In this document: positions 34,294-41,353 of the stretch, piece after piece | Layout: each line of letters opens with the position of its first letter | Position numbering within the stretch: position 1 is the stretch's first letter | Source of the DNA: an uncultured Saprospiraceae bacterium | GTDB lineage: Bacteria > Bacteroidota > Bacteroidia > Chitinophagales > Saprospiraceae | Length of the DNA: 41,353 nucleotides | Assembly (NCBI GenBank): GCA_938022165.1 | Contig: CALIEI010000090.1 | Coordinates: 1 to 41,353 of the forward strand | Direction: 5' to 3' | The notes under the pieces: generated by a model | Database searches by the model: none | The model's input: only the letters and a program-made list of their open reading frames with translations | What the model was told of the DNA's origin: nothing | Made by a program: the position numbers and the translations under genes

Positions 34294-34417
34294 CGTACGT
34301 CGAGGATTGTATCCTCAATGCTATTCTCAAGGCACTACATTTTTTCATTTACAGCTAGCAATACTAGATACGAGTATAGCATCAATGTTGAAAACATCGA
34401 TGAGCTTTATTTTTTTT
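34294..34417 (+). repeat. Dispersed repeat modules next to the T9SS gene
   Basis: GTCGAGGATTGTATCCTCAA (GAGGAT/ATCCTC stem) is followed at 34365-34417 by TAGATACGAGTATAGCATCA, a TGTTGAAAACATCGA hairpin and a T-run. The second block matches 37493-37547 in the same orientation with only a few differences. It ends about 39 bases from the stop codon of the T9SS gene. Confidence 0.65.
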
Positions 34418-34455
34418 AAAACTGACAACAAACATTTATGAACGCTTTACTAATA

Positions 34456-36948
34456 CTACTTTACCACAATAAATTTTTGAGACTGAAAACCTTCGGGTGT
34501 CTTCACGTGCATGATATAAACACCTGAGTCGAAAGTGGAAACATCAAATCTTTCTGATAGATTGTTGATACTTTGAAATGATTTAGTTGTCATTTCCTTC
34601 CCTTCCAAATTAAGTATCGAGATTTCTATATCTGTAGTGTTAGCCTGACTTAGATTTAGGTCAACATAATTTGAAGCAGGATTTGGACTCAGCTTTAAAT
34701 CCAAATCAATTTGGACGTCTTCAGCAGAAACGAAAAATACAACATCATAGCCTAGTCTAATTATAGGTACAATATCCTCATTGAAATTGCCCGTCGTAAA
34801 ATCATTGGTCGTTCCAGGGCTTACTCTAAAGTAGTTTTCCTTAGTTATTGCAAACGCATTCCCATATCTCAACTTGGTATAATCATCACCTGCATTTTGT
34901 CTTGCGTTAAAGTAAGCGACAGAATAATTGTAGGTGTCATTTGCTGCAACCCTCATAATAGTGCCGTCGGTTTTCTCTGAAACATACTCTAAAGTCACCA
35001 AATAATTTTTTCCTGCGACTATATCTAATTTCCTAACACCTGAAGAACCACCAAAATGAAAGAGCTCTACAGTGATAAGACCTTCTTCAAGTCCCGTAAC
35101 CTGATATTCAGAAATACCCAGTCTTCGCAATTCGTTATTGTCATCTTTATCAATAATACCATCAAAATCTTTATCATCTATTTCATACAGCCATATTCGA
35201 ATTAATTCACCTACCAAATCTTGAGGATTTGCAAGCTGAAATGAAACTTCATTAAAACCCAAGAACCCTCCATTAATGGGACTGTTAATACTATTAGCAT
35301 GGAAAACATTTCCCACTTCCCAAGTGTATGGTTCATCTGGGCTCCAGTTAACGTCACTTCTCGTATCCGGATTCAAACTTAAAGTGGAAACTCCATCTTC
35401 TTTTCGGAAAACCGATTCGTTAACTACCTGTAAATTGAAAGTCTGGGTATTATTGGATAAATCATTGTCTACGTCAGAAGAAATTGAATACGTAAAAGTA
35501 TAGTCGTCCACTTTTTGAGGAGGCATGAAGGGTTGCAAGAAGGATTGATTTTCTGCAAAAGAGTCAGAAGCTATCGTACCATATGCGAGATTAACGTCGT
35601 GTACTATTAGACCATTTGAATCTGTTCCCAGCACATTTACATTCACATTTGTTTGATCTTCACATGCCAGATTGACTATATCGATCATGAAATCAAATTC
35701 TTCTAATTGATATATTGACATTGGATTTATTGTGGAGGGCGCAATGAAATTTGCTTGCGCTTCTAAGTCATGCGAATAAGCCTCTACCAATTTAATATCA
35801 TCAATAAGCCAGTGATAAAATTCATCAACAAAACGAAATCGGATTCTTACATCTTTTTTATTGCCCGCACCTAACAATGGAATGCGTCTAGTGATCGTAT
35901 TTGTCAAATTATTTGGAAAATAGTTTCCTATAATGGGAGAATATACACCTGCAGTATTAATAGCTTGGCTTGGCATCAACCAAGTCTCTCCATTATCGAG
36001 GCTATATTCTACAGTAGAACCCGTTTCAGAAGCTAAACTTCCGTTAAATCCACGGTATAATTCTGTCCATACCAATTCAACACAACTTTCATTTGACAAA
36101 TCAATAGGGGGTGACACTAAGGAGGCTATCTTGTTTGAATAATCATATATAATTTGAATTAAACCTTCAGTAAATTTCGATTGATACCATCCGGCTGGAA
36201 ACCCCACCATGCCAATTTCGCCACATTCAGTATCTGGCTTATTCATACAATCTTCAAGGCCAAAATAGTTAGGCAGGCATCCCGTACCTGTCCAAAGCCA
36301 ATCGTCGATAAAGGTTTCTCCTGCTGGTGTAACTGTTTCTGTCTCAGCCACACTGGTCCAAGCGCCTAATCCTGTATCAAAAGTCTCTTCATAAATTACT
36401 CTAGGTTCTACTATCGTATCTACTGGACTTTCATATGCACAGATCGAAAATGTACCTGCATTATCTGTGGCACTTGAAGCTGACCAGATGCGTACTAAAT
36501 AATTGGTATTTGGCATCAAACACTCTAGGGGAAAGTGCATCGTCCTTCTTCCAGGTCTATTGGAAAAACAATTAAGCGGTAATGTTTCTTGATCACAATC
36601 AGAATAAATAGCCATCCCTTGATTGACAAAATCTGTTGGCACATTTGGGTCTAATCTTACTTCTACAGTGATTCCATTTTCTGGAAGCTCTTGCTCAGTT
36701 ACAAAATTATACCAAACATCATCTGTGTACCATGTACTAGAACAAACCTCGGGTCCAGGCACAGTGGTTGCATCTTCTGTTCCTCTAGTATCACCTGCCA
36801 CTACTCGGCAAGTAGCTGCATCATTGCCTACAATAAGTAGTGCCGGGTTAGCACAATTGTCATTAGGGTGTTGAGCAAATCCTACAGAAAAAAATAAGAA
36901 TTGAATAAGGAGGATAATCCATGTCCGATAAAGTAGAGCTCTTTTCAT
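34456..36948 (-). CDS. Secreted multidomain protein with T9SS sorting domain
   Basis: An 830-residue exported protein. The signal peptide is residues 1 to about 25 (ends VGFAQ). A cysteine-containing domain (about 28-175, HPNDNCANPA...ICAY) resembles those often found at the N-terminus of Bacteroidota surface proteins. A MAM/jelly-roll-like domain (about 185-395) starts YEETFDTGLGAWTS. Beta domains follow, including a calcium-type DKDFDGIIDKDD loop, and the type IX sorting domain begins at LKLSPNPASNYVDL (about the last 80 residues). Its substrate or partner is not evident; an adhesin or protease-associated role is possible. Near-identical repeats lie on both sides (34365-34417 and 37493-37547). 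Confidence 0.88.
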   Translation of the reverse strand: MKRALLYRTWIILLIQFLFFSVGFAQHPNDNCANPALLIVGNDAATCRVVAGDTRGTEDATTVPGPEVCSSTWYTDDVWYNFVTEQELPENGITVEVRLDPNVPTDFVNQGMAIYSDCDQETLPLNCFSNRPGRRTMHFPLECLMPNTNYLVRIWSASSATDNAGTFSICAYESPVDTIVEPRVIYEETFDTGLGAWTSVAETETVTPAGETFIDDWLWTGTGCLPNYFGLEDCMNKPDTECGEIGMVGFPAGWYQSKFTEGLIQIIYDYSNKIASLVSPPIDLSNESCVELVWTELYRGFNGSLASETGSTVEYSLDNGETWLMPSQAINTAGVYSPIIGNYFPNNLTNTITRRIPLLGAGNKKDVRIRFRFVDEFYHWLIDDIKLVEAYSHDLEAQANFIAPSTINPMSIYQLEEFDFMIDIVNLACEDQTNVNVNVLGTDSNGLIVHDVNLAYGTIASDSFAENQSFLQPFMPPQKVDDYTFTYSISSDVDNDLSNNTQTFNLQVVNESVFRKEDGVSTLSLNPDTRSDVNWSPDEPYTWEVGNVFHANSINSPINGGFLGFNEVSFQLANPQDLVGELIRIWLYEIDDKDFDGIIDKDDNNELRRLGISEYQVTGLEEGLITVELFHFGGSSGVRKLDIVAGKNYLVTLEYVSEKTDGTIMRVAANDTYNYSVAYFNARQNAGDDYTKLRYGNAFAITKENYFRVSPGTTNDFTTGNFNEDIVPIIRLGYDVVFFVSAEDVQIDLDLKLSPNPASNYVDLNLSQANTTDIEISILNLEGKEMTTKSFQSINNLSERFDVSTFDSGVYIMHVKTPEGFQSQKFIVVK

Positions 36949-37274
36949 ATTGTTGATTTAATGCCATCTAGTGCTATAGAATGACTTGTTTTCGCTTGTA
37001 AATCTACTGATCTATGTACTAATCCTGGCTTAGGCTTAGGCTTAGACATGAAAGATAAATTAGATCGTACATAGTAAAGTTAGAAAAATATTTCATGAAT
37101 TTGATCCAAAAATATTCAGCTAGCTATTTTTTACATTTTGCAAAATGTAGAATTTATCACAAGTGTTATCTATCGAATAGCTTTTAATGCAAACTACTTT
37201 ACATTTCTAATTTTCAATTTGAAACTACTTTGCAAAGGCTACATACTTTATCACTACTTCAATCTATGTTTCGT
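36949..37274. other. AT-rich intergenic stretch without a gene
   Basis: Upstream region of the minus-strand T9SS gene. I see three tandem GGCTTA units near 37027-37044 and a TTTTGCAAAATG palindrome near 37135-37147, but no convincing coding frame, RNA gene or terminator. Confidence 0.5.
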
Positions 37275-37445
37275 AAGGGCCTCGGACAAGGTTGTTACAT
37301 AATTGTGTAGCTTATTCTTGGAGGCCATTTGTCACGATTTTCAAATAAGAAAAATCGCGCCAAATGGGATATTTCGCATGGTTTACCCGGGCCTGCAGCC
37401 CCGGGCTAATATATTTCGTCCCACCTCTGCAAGTTGGGCAGGCAC
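37275..37445. repeat. GC-rich intergenic repeat with nested hairpins (copy D)
   Basis: It opens AAGGGCCTCGGACAAGG. An interrupted hairpin (CCATTTG...CGATTTTC / GAAAAATCG...CAAATGG, about 37324-37369) is followed by CCCGGGCCTGCAGCCCCGGG and then ATATTTCGTCCCACCTC. It shares only the GGCC and CGGACAAGG ends with copy E and is otherwise a different type. No gene. Confidence 0.55.
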
Positions 37446-37492
37446 GTTGTGGCTTTAATGTTTTTCAATTCTCACATCATTTTTTGCTATGT

Positions 37493-37547
37493 TAGATACG
37501 AGTATAGCATCAATATTGAAAACATCGACGGACTTTTATTTTTTTCT
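37493..37547 (+). repeat. Second copy of the ~53-bp TAGATACGAGTATAGC repeat
   Basis: It has the same order as 34365-34417: TAGATACGAGTATAGCATCA, then TATTGAAAACATCGACG and a T-rich end. It begins beyond the 5' end of the T9SS gene and lies about 33 bases from the higA stop codon. The two copies are direct repeats about 3.1 kb apart. Confidence 0.65.
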
Positions 37548-37579
37548 ATTTTGAGAATAAAATTGTTGATTCGTTCGCT

Positions 37580-37975
37580 TTATGCAGCTTTCTTATTGCC
37601 TTTTAATTCATATTCTCTACTAAAAGCTGTTTGTTGCATTTTGAATCTATCACTTAGTTTAGCAATCATCTTTTTACTGATATTCCGTTTGTAGTTCAAA
37701 ATTTCAGTGATAAGTTGTCTTGAGACATTTAGTTGTCGAGCAAGTTCAGCTTTAGTGAGTTTGTTTTCATCCATTAAATGCTGAAGTACTTCAACCGGAT
37801 TCATGTCTTCTTTTTTACCAATTGATTCTATCGTACGATTATCATAATCTTCGATAAGTAATTCTAACAAGTCAATTTCATCAGAATATTTTTCTGAGTT
37901 CTTCATTATTAGTTTTTCATAAACGTTACAGTATTCGTTATACTGTTCAATGGTATATATTCTTTTATACTTCAT
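37580..37975 (-). CDS. higA: HigA-family antitoxin (helix-turn-helix)
   Basis: I chose the ATG at 37975 (MKYKRIYTIEQYNEYC), which gives 131 residues; the open frame runs further upstream into higB sequence. The N-terminal half is an alpha-helical region typical of HigA relatives, and the C-terminal half is an XRE helix-turn-helix (LTKAELARQLNVSRQLITEILNYKRN). It neutralises the HigB-like toxin and probably represses the operon. The toxin gene precedes it with a 7-base gap, the toxin-first order of higBA loci. Confidence 0.88.
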   Translation of the reverse strand: MKYKRIYTIEQYNEYCNVYEKLIMKNSEKYSDEIDLLELLIEDYDNRTIESIGKKEDMNPVEVLQHLMDENKLTKAELARQLNVSRQLITEILNYKRNISKKMIAKLSDRFKMQQTAFSREYELKGNKKAA

Positions 37976-37982
37976 TTTTAAT

Positions 37983-38318
37983 CTATTTGAACATGTTAAT
38001 TTTACAAGAATCAACTTTATCATATTCTTTGTGCGTTCCAACAAATTTCACAAACAGAATAGTGGTCTTAACTTTAAAAATATAACCACATATCATTCTA
38101 TATTTGTTATTCCCTATATTAAACACAATTCTGCTCTGCTTAAATTTTGGACAAGTAATTAAATCGCTGTTTTGAAATGACTGCACTAAATCTTGAGGGT
38201 TTGAGCAAGCATCAGCAAATTTTAATCTTCTTCTAAAATCCTCAAATGCATTAAGCATTGTTTTATCCTTTCTACACAGCAATAGCACATTTGACCATTT
38301 TATAATTCTAATCTTCAC
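37983..38318 (-). CDS. higB: HigB-family mRNA interferase toxin
   Basis: A 111-residue RelE-superfamily toxin of the HigB_toxin type. Family landmarks are the KIRIIKWSN start, SRIVFNIGNNKYRMICGYIF, and TILFVKFVGTHKEYDKV, which is nearly identical to the family consensus. It starts at a GTG (38318). It is expected to cleave mRNA at the ribosome when released from HigA. Genes of this type are usually part of mobile or accessory DNA, and this one lies between GC-rich repeats. Confidence 0.88.
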   Translation of the reverse strand: MKIRIIKWSNVLLLCRKDKTMLNAFEDFRRRLKFADACSNPQDLVQSFQNSDLITCPKFKQSRIVFNIGNNKYRMICGYIFKVKTTILFVKFVGTHKEYDKVDSCKINMFK

Positions 38319-38341
38319 AACGTAAAGATATGTGAATTATT

Positions 38342-38361
38342 ACAAAATGTCCACAAAATGT
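38342..38361. promoter_or_regulatory. Direct repeats upstream of higBA, candidate operator
   Basis: Two exact ACAAAATGT copies are spaced by 2 bp, one helical turn apart, 24 bases upstream of the higB start. A TTCACA/TGTGAA inverted repeat (38314-38336) overlaps the start codon, and TATCTTTA on the minus strand (38323-38330) is a near-consensus -7 box. Binding by HigA is inferred. Confidence 0.45.
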
Positions 38362-38416
38362 GAACTTAAATTATACTGCATTTGCCAAGTTTACTATTTC
38401 TAATAATAAAAATTTT

Positions 38417-38607
38417 CGGACAAGGGATAGCAGTGATATGAAGTAGTCAAGAGATCTAGTGCGATCCGCTGAAGAGTAGCTGATACCGAAAGCCTTCGGG
38501 AGCAGATGCTATGAAGTGATGATCCCACAGATCGAGTGGCTGCTGAATACAAACGGAAAGCCCGGCCTCTGCACCGGAGCTTTTCGCGGAAGTGGAGAGG
38601 TGGCCCC
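38417..38607 (-). repeat. GC-rich intergenic repeat, GGGGCCAC type (copy E)
   Basis: Read on the minus strand from 38607 it begins GGGGCCACCTCTCCACTTC and ends CCCTTGTCCG. It contains CCGGTGCAGAGGCCGGGC and the hairpin CCGAA-AGC-CTTCGG (about 38487-38499). It shares the GGGGCCA start and the CTTGTC end with copies A-C but not their middle. The GGGGCC end is 8 bp from the stop codon of the PagL-like gene. The remaining 38362-38416 shows no gene. Confidence 0.65.
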
Positions 38608-38615
38608 AAATCATA

Positions 38616-39743
38616 CTAACGAAATACCATACCTACTCCCACACTGATATACTCTGCGATGAAGAGGTGAGACTTCAACTGGATATTGGCGTAAAATTTT
38701 GTGCGCGATGGGCGATCATGGAGAAAATAGTAACGTGGCGAAAGTTGAAAATAGTAAGGGGTCGGCAGTAACCAACCTGAATTTCGATTGATGTAAAACC
38801 CCGTCTTCAACTGAACGGACCAGGGACCAAATAAAAACTCGTGCCCTACATTGATGGCATGGCGGCTCGCTCCGACCAATGCTTCGTCTTCGGTTTGGAA
38901 ATCGCCGGTGTGTAATCCAAAAATCGCGATGCTCGAATTGTACTCATATTGGTATCCGATGCTGGAACGGTGGTTGGCATTGTGGTGATAGTAAACATCA
39001 CCCCCAAAAACATAGACTGGATAATTGGGCCCACCTGGCACTCGAATCTCCACCTGCGCGTACTGGGTATACAGGCCAATGGCAAATCTGTTGGTCGGCC
39101 TATTGTCTAGTCGATCGAAATTGAAAAAGTCTTGTTCGTAGGTTCCTCGATTGGGAGAGATGCCTATATATAGTGCGGGTATATTGAGGCCTAGATTGGG
39201 CAGCTTGCGCGCACCATTGGAATAATGCATCAATTTGAGACCAAGATGGTAGATGAGCTTCTTGCCTATCGGTCTTTCGCAATCGAGGTGCAGCGTAATA
39301 GAATTATTACCAAAGCTACCGATGGCATTATTGGTAGGATTAGAAACACGGTCAAAAGGCTTGGTCAAATAGGAGTACCCAAAGCCAAAGCCAAAGTGAA
39401 GGGCACTCTTCTGCCTGCGAAATAGATTGAGCTCCATACCTCCTAGCAATCCATATGCTTGCCCTAATACTTCCCGATTGCCTAGATCCTGAAAACGAGC
39501 AGATAGATAGAAGCGCGGAAATTGCTGGCCTGCTTGCCAAGGCTTATTGCCCTGGGTCTGCCAATACATGCTCAAATCAAGGCCATAAGATGGCGACTCC
39601 GTATCAAAAGCAATGGTCGTCCTGTGCTGGACTATACTCCCAAAATGGGCATCTGCTTGCAAATACCGCAATTGCCCCTGAAGAGCTGTCTGCGATATGG
39701 CTAACAAGAAAACTACATATATAAGGAGATACCTAGATTGCAT
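38616..39743 (-). CDS. PagL-like acyloxyacyl hydrolase, outer-membrane protein
   Basis: I chose the ATG at 39743, which begins a signal peptide (MQSRYLLIYVVFLLAISQTA); the frame extends 10 codons upstream. The 375-residue protein has many amphipathic strands and ends in an aromatic-phenylalanine type outer-membrane C-terminus (VGVGMVFR). HYSNGARKLPNLGLN (H173, S175) is the PagL lipid A 3-O-deacylase motif. The position of PagL's catalytic glutamate is occupied by N187. It would trim lipid A acyl chains if active; the substitution makes this uncertain. It is followed by repeat copy E. Confidence 0.82.
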   Translation of the reverse strand: MQSRYLLIYVVFLLAISQTALQGQLRYLQADAHFGSIVQHRTTIAFDTESPSYGLDLSMYWQTQGNKPWQAGQQFPRFYLSARFQDLGNREVLGQAYGLLGGMELNLFRRQKSALHFGFGFGYSYLTKPFDRVSNPTNNAIGSFGNNSITLHLDCERPIGKKLIYHLGLKLMHYSNGARKLPNLGLNIPALYIGISPNRGTYEQDFFNFDRLDNRPTNRFAIGLYTQYAQVEIRVPGGPNYPVYVFGGDVYYHHNANHRSSIGYQYEYNSSIAIFGLHTGDFQTEDEALVGASRHAINVGHEFLFGPWSVQLKTGFYINRNSGWLLPTPYYFQLSPRYYFLHDRPSRTKFYANIQLKSHLFIAEYISVGVGMVFR

Positions 39744-39939
39744 GCCTAAATTTAGTAAAATAGCCGCTCCCAAAACGGCGCATGGCTACCATAATTAAGT
39801 GTTTTTAACGACTCCGTTAAACATTAGTTAAGGGATTCTCCTAAACCACACGATCTTCATCAAATAGTCGTTATTGAGATGGAAAGCCCTATATTAGTGG
39901 CTATTTTAAAGAAAAAATCAATTTTAAAATCCGATTGTT

Positions 39940-40473
39940 ATGAAATATACCAAATCCACGTTGCTAAAATCACTTCTATTCTCTGCGCTATTTGCTTTTG
40001 TCGCTATGAGTAGTACTTACGCACAAAGAATCGCAGTAGTAGACATCAATGCTGTATTAGAAACATTACCTGAATATAATCAAGCGCAGGCGGACTTAGA
40101 CAAGGTTGCTTCAAAGTGGAGACAAGATATCGCTCAAGAATATGATAAGATCAAAGGTATGTATAATGCGTATCAGGCTGAGCAGGTGCTGATGAGTGAT
40201 GATATGCGTGCTCAAAAGGAGGATGAAATCATGGGTGCTGAGAAGCGTGTCAGAGATATGCAAAAAGATAAATTTGGCCCTGAAGGTGCTTTATTTCAAA
40301 GAAGACAAGACTTGGTGCAGCCGATACAAGACAAAGTATATAATGCGCTAGACAAGTTTGCTACTCAAAAAGGCTTTGATTTTATCTTTGACAAGAGTAG
40401 TTCTACTGGTTTGATATTCGCTAATCCGAAATATGACAAAACTGAAGAAGTAAAAAGAGAATTAGGAATTTAA
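39940..40473 (+). CDS. OmpH/Skp family periplasmic chaperone 1
   Basis: A 177-residue protein with a signal peptide ending STYAQ (about residue 28), a first beta strand IAVVDINAVLETLPEY, a long charged coiled coil (about 40-135), and the closing strands GFDFIFDKSSSTGLIFANPKYD. This is the Skp/OmpH fold: trimers hold unfolded outer-membrane proteins in the periplasm. It is the first of three tandem paralogues. A 166-base gap separates it from the divergent PagL-like gene. Confidence 0.9.
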   Translation: MKYTKSTLLKSLLFSALFAFVAMSSTYAQRIAVVDINAVLETLPEYNQAQADLDKVASKWRQDIAQEYDKIKGMYNAYQAEQVLMSDDMRAQKEDEIMGAEKRVRDMQKDKFGPEGALFQRRQDLVQPIQDKVYNALDKFATQKGFDFIFDKSSSTGLIFANPKYDKTEEVKRELGI

Positions 40474-40552
40474 AAATTAACTTTTAATCGCTATTTTTAC
40501 AGGCTTAAATATGGGGTTTCCCCTATTAAAAAAATATATAATACTTAATACA

Positions 40553-41065
40553 ATGAAGAATTTATTGACTTGTGCGTGTTTGATGCTGGCTTTGACTTTT
40601 ATGTCAACTACGGTAAGTGCGCAAAAATTTGGCTACGTTAACTCTCAGCTTTTATTATCTGAAATGAGTGAGGTAGAACAAGCTAAAGCAAACCTAGAAG
40701 TGCTAGGTCAGCAACTCAGAAAGAAAGGGGAAGCTATGGTGGCCGATCTTCAAGCTAAATATGCTGACGCTCAAAAGAAAGCAGCGGAGGGTACGCTATC
40801 TCCAAAGGATCAAGAAACGGAGCTAGCTAAGCTAAAGACTAAGGAAGCAGAGATTGCTCAATTTGAGCAGGATATGTTGCAACAGTTACAAAAGAAAGAA
40901 GCTGATCTTCTACAGCCAATTTATGATAAAGTAAATACGGCTATCAAAGCAGTTGCTGAAGAAGGTGGCTATGCTTTCATTTTTGACGGTAGTACGCAGG
41001 TTTTACTTTATGCTGATGAGACTACTGATGTAAGTTCACAAGTAAAGGCCAAGTTAGGAATGTAA
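40553..41065 (+). CDS. OmpH/Skp family periplasmic chaperone 2
   Basis: The ATG at 40553 begins a clear signal peptide (MKNLLTCACLMLAL...STTVSAQ); the frame extends 14 codons further up. The 170-residue product has the KFGYVNSQLLLSEM first strand, a lysine/glutamate/alanine-rich coiled coil and the GGYAFIFDGSTQVLLYAD close of the Skp fold. It lies 79 bases after copy 1. TATTTTTA at about 40492-40499 may be its -7 box. A terminator follows it, so copy 3 is probably a separate transcript. Confidence 0.9.
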   Translation: MKNLLTCACLMLALTFMSTTVSAQKFGYVNSQLLLSEMSEVEQAKANLEVLGQQLRKKGEAMVADLQAKYADAQKKAAEGTLSPKDQETELAKLKTKEAEIAQFEQDMLQQLQKKEADLLQPIYDKVNTAIKAVAEEGGYAFIFDGSTQVLLYADETTDVSSQVKAKLGM

Positions 41066-41093
41066 TTTCCTTTTTGGTACAAAGATAATATAT

Positions 41094-41127
41094 AGGGAGG
41101 CTGATGGTTTTCAGTTTCCCTTTTTTT
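41094..41127 (+). terminator. Intrinsic terminator between OmpH copies 2 and 3
   Basis: GGGAGGCTGA and TCAGTTTCCC form a 10-bp stem with two G-U wobbles (41095-41104 with 41111-41120) and a TGGTTT loop, followed by seven T residues. Confidence 0.8.
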
Positions 41128-41164
41128 AGGCCTTGGGTGCCTCTACACCCATATAAATTCAATT

Positions 41165-41353
41165 ATGAAAAAGATATTAATTAGTGCAGTTCTAATATTA
41201 GGTTTAGCACTTAGCATGAATGCACAAAAGATAGGTTATATCAATCTAAGAGCCTTGACAAGCGAAATGCCTGAGATGGCGGCAGCGAGTTCTGAGCTTG
41301 AGGTATATGCCAAGCAGTTACAAAAGCAAGGTGAGAAGATGGTTACAGATCTT
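41165..41353 (+). CDS. OmpH/Skp family periplasmic chaperone 3 (cut by window edge)
   Basis: From the ATG at 41165, 63 residues are visible without a stop. A signal peptide (MKKILISAVLILGLALSMNAQ) precedes IGYINLRALTSEMPEM, the first Skp strand, and the start of a charged coiled coil (AKQLQKQGEKMVTDL). The sequence is closest in style to copy 2. The rest lies beyond the window. Confidence 0.88.
   Translation, partial: MKKILISAVLILGLALSMNAQKIGYINLRALTSEMPEMAAASSELEVYAKQLQKQGEKMVTDL

Noticed and set aside
37983-38044. Starting higA at 38044
   Set aside because: This would add 23 residues encoded within higB. The ATG at 37975 starts a typical HigA N-terminus with a 7-base gap.
1-41353. tRNA or rRNA genes, or a complete insertion sequence or phage
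   Set aside because: I saw no tRNA cloverleaf, rRNA segment, transposase, integrase or phage structural gene by eye. A dedicated scan such as tRNAscan-SE could still change this.

Overview
The window looks like chromosomal DNA of a Bacteroidota bacterium. Two secreted proteins end in type IX secretion (T9SS) sorting domains and one of them carries 11 SprB-type repeats. Upstream regions hold TAnnTTTG -7 boxes, and the content (MoxR/DUF58 cluster, PagL-like protein, tandem OmpH/Skp genes) fits the phylum. The DNA is AT-rich, and its intergenic GC-rich repeats remind me of Saprospirales-type genomes; that placement is a guess.

Layout. 1-6363 (minus): a five-gene cluster SpoIIM-like / DUF4129 / DUF4350 / MoxR / DUF58, with an RDD membrane protein divergent at 6530. 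7273-9029 (plus): rlmD and a small conserved-looking protein. 9093-12887 (plus): hybrid histidine kinase, HPt protein, receiver-only regulator and rmlA, closed by a strong terminator. 13137-15957 (minus): ABC ATPase, permease, YtrA-type GntR regulator and GIN-domain protein behind a palindromic operator. 16439-18950 (minus): SIMPL protein and a CE7 acetyl esterase. 19095-25028 (plus): a giant propeller/SprB/T9SS protein, an M14 carboxypeptidase-like protein and a 52-residue membrane protein. 25031-28880 (minus): clpS-aat-M23 peptidase-DinB operon and a peroxiredoxin. 29027-30321 (plus): sigma factor with overlapping zinc-finger/TPR anti-sigma candidate. 30359-32221 (minus): htpG. 32222-38615: accessory, repeat-rich stretch with one unknown gene, a T9SS protein and a HigBA toxin-antitoxin pair. 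38616-39743 (minus): PagL-like outer-membrane protein. 39940-end (plus): three tandem OmpH/Skp chaperone genes, the last cut by the window edge.

The most unusual element lies at 32445-32957. It is four tandem copies of an ~82-nt unit, each with a short hairpin and then a long hairpin that ends in a T-run. The stems differ between copies but stay paired, including G-U wobbles, while the apical loop keeps six G residues followed by TA. This is the signature of a structured RNA family, and no gene explains it. Each copy is preceded by a C-rich stretch that could pair with the G6 loop.

The second unusual layer is a set of GC-rich intergenic repeats (12958-13128, 16140-16400, 33015-33130, 37275-37445, 38417-38607). 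At least three share a scaffold beginning GGGGCCAT and carry different long hairpins inside it. Two end exactly 8 bp after a stop codon.
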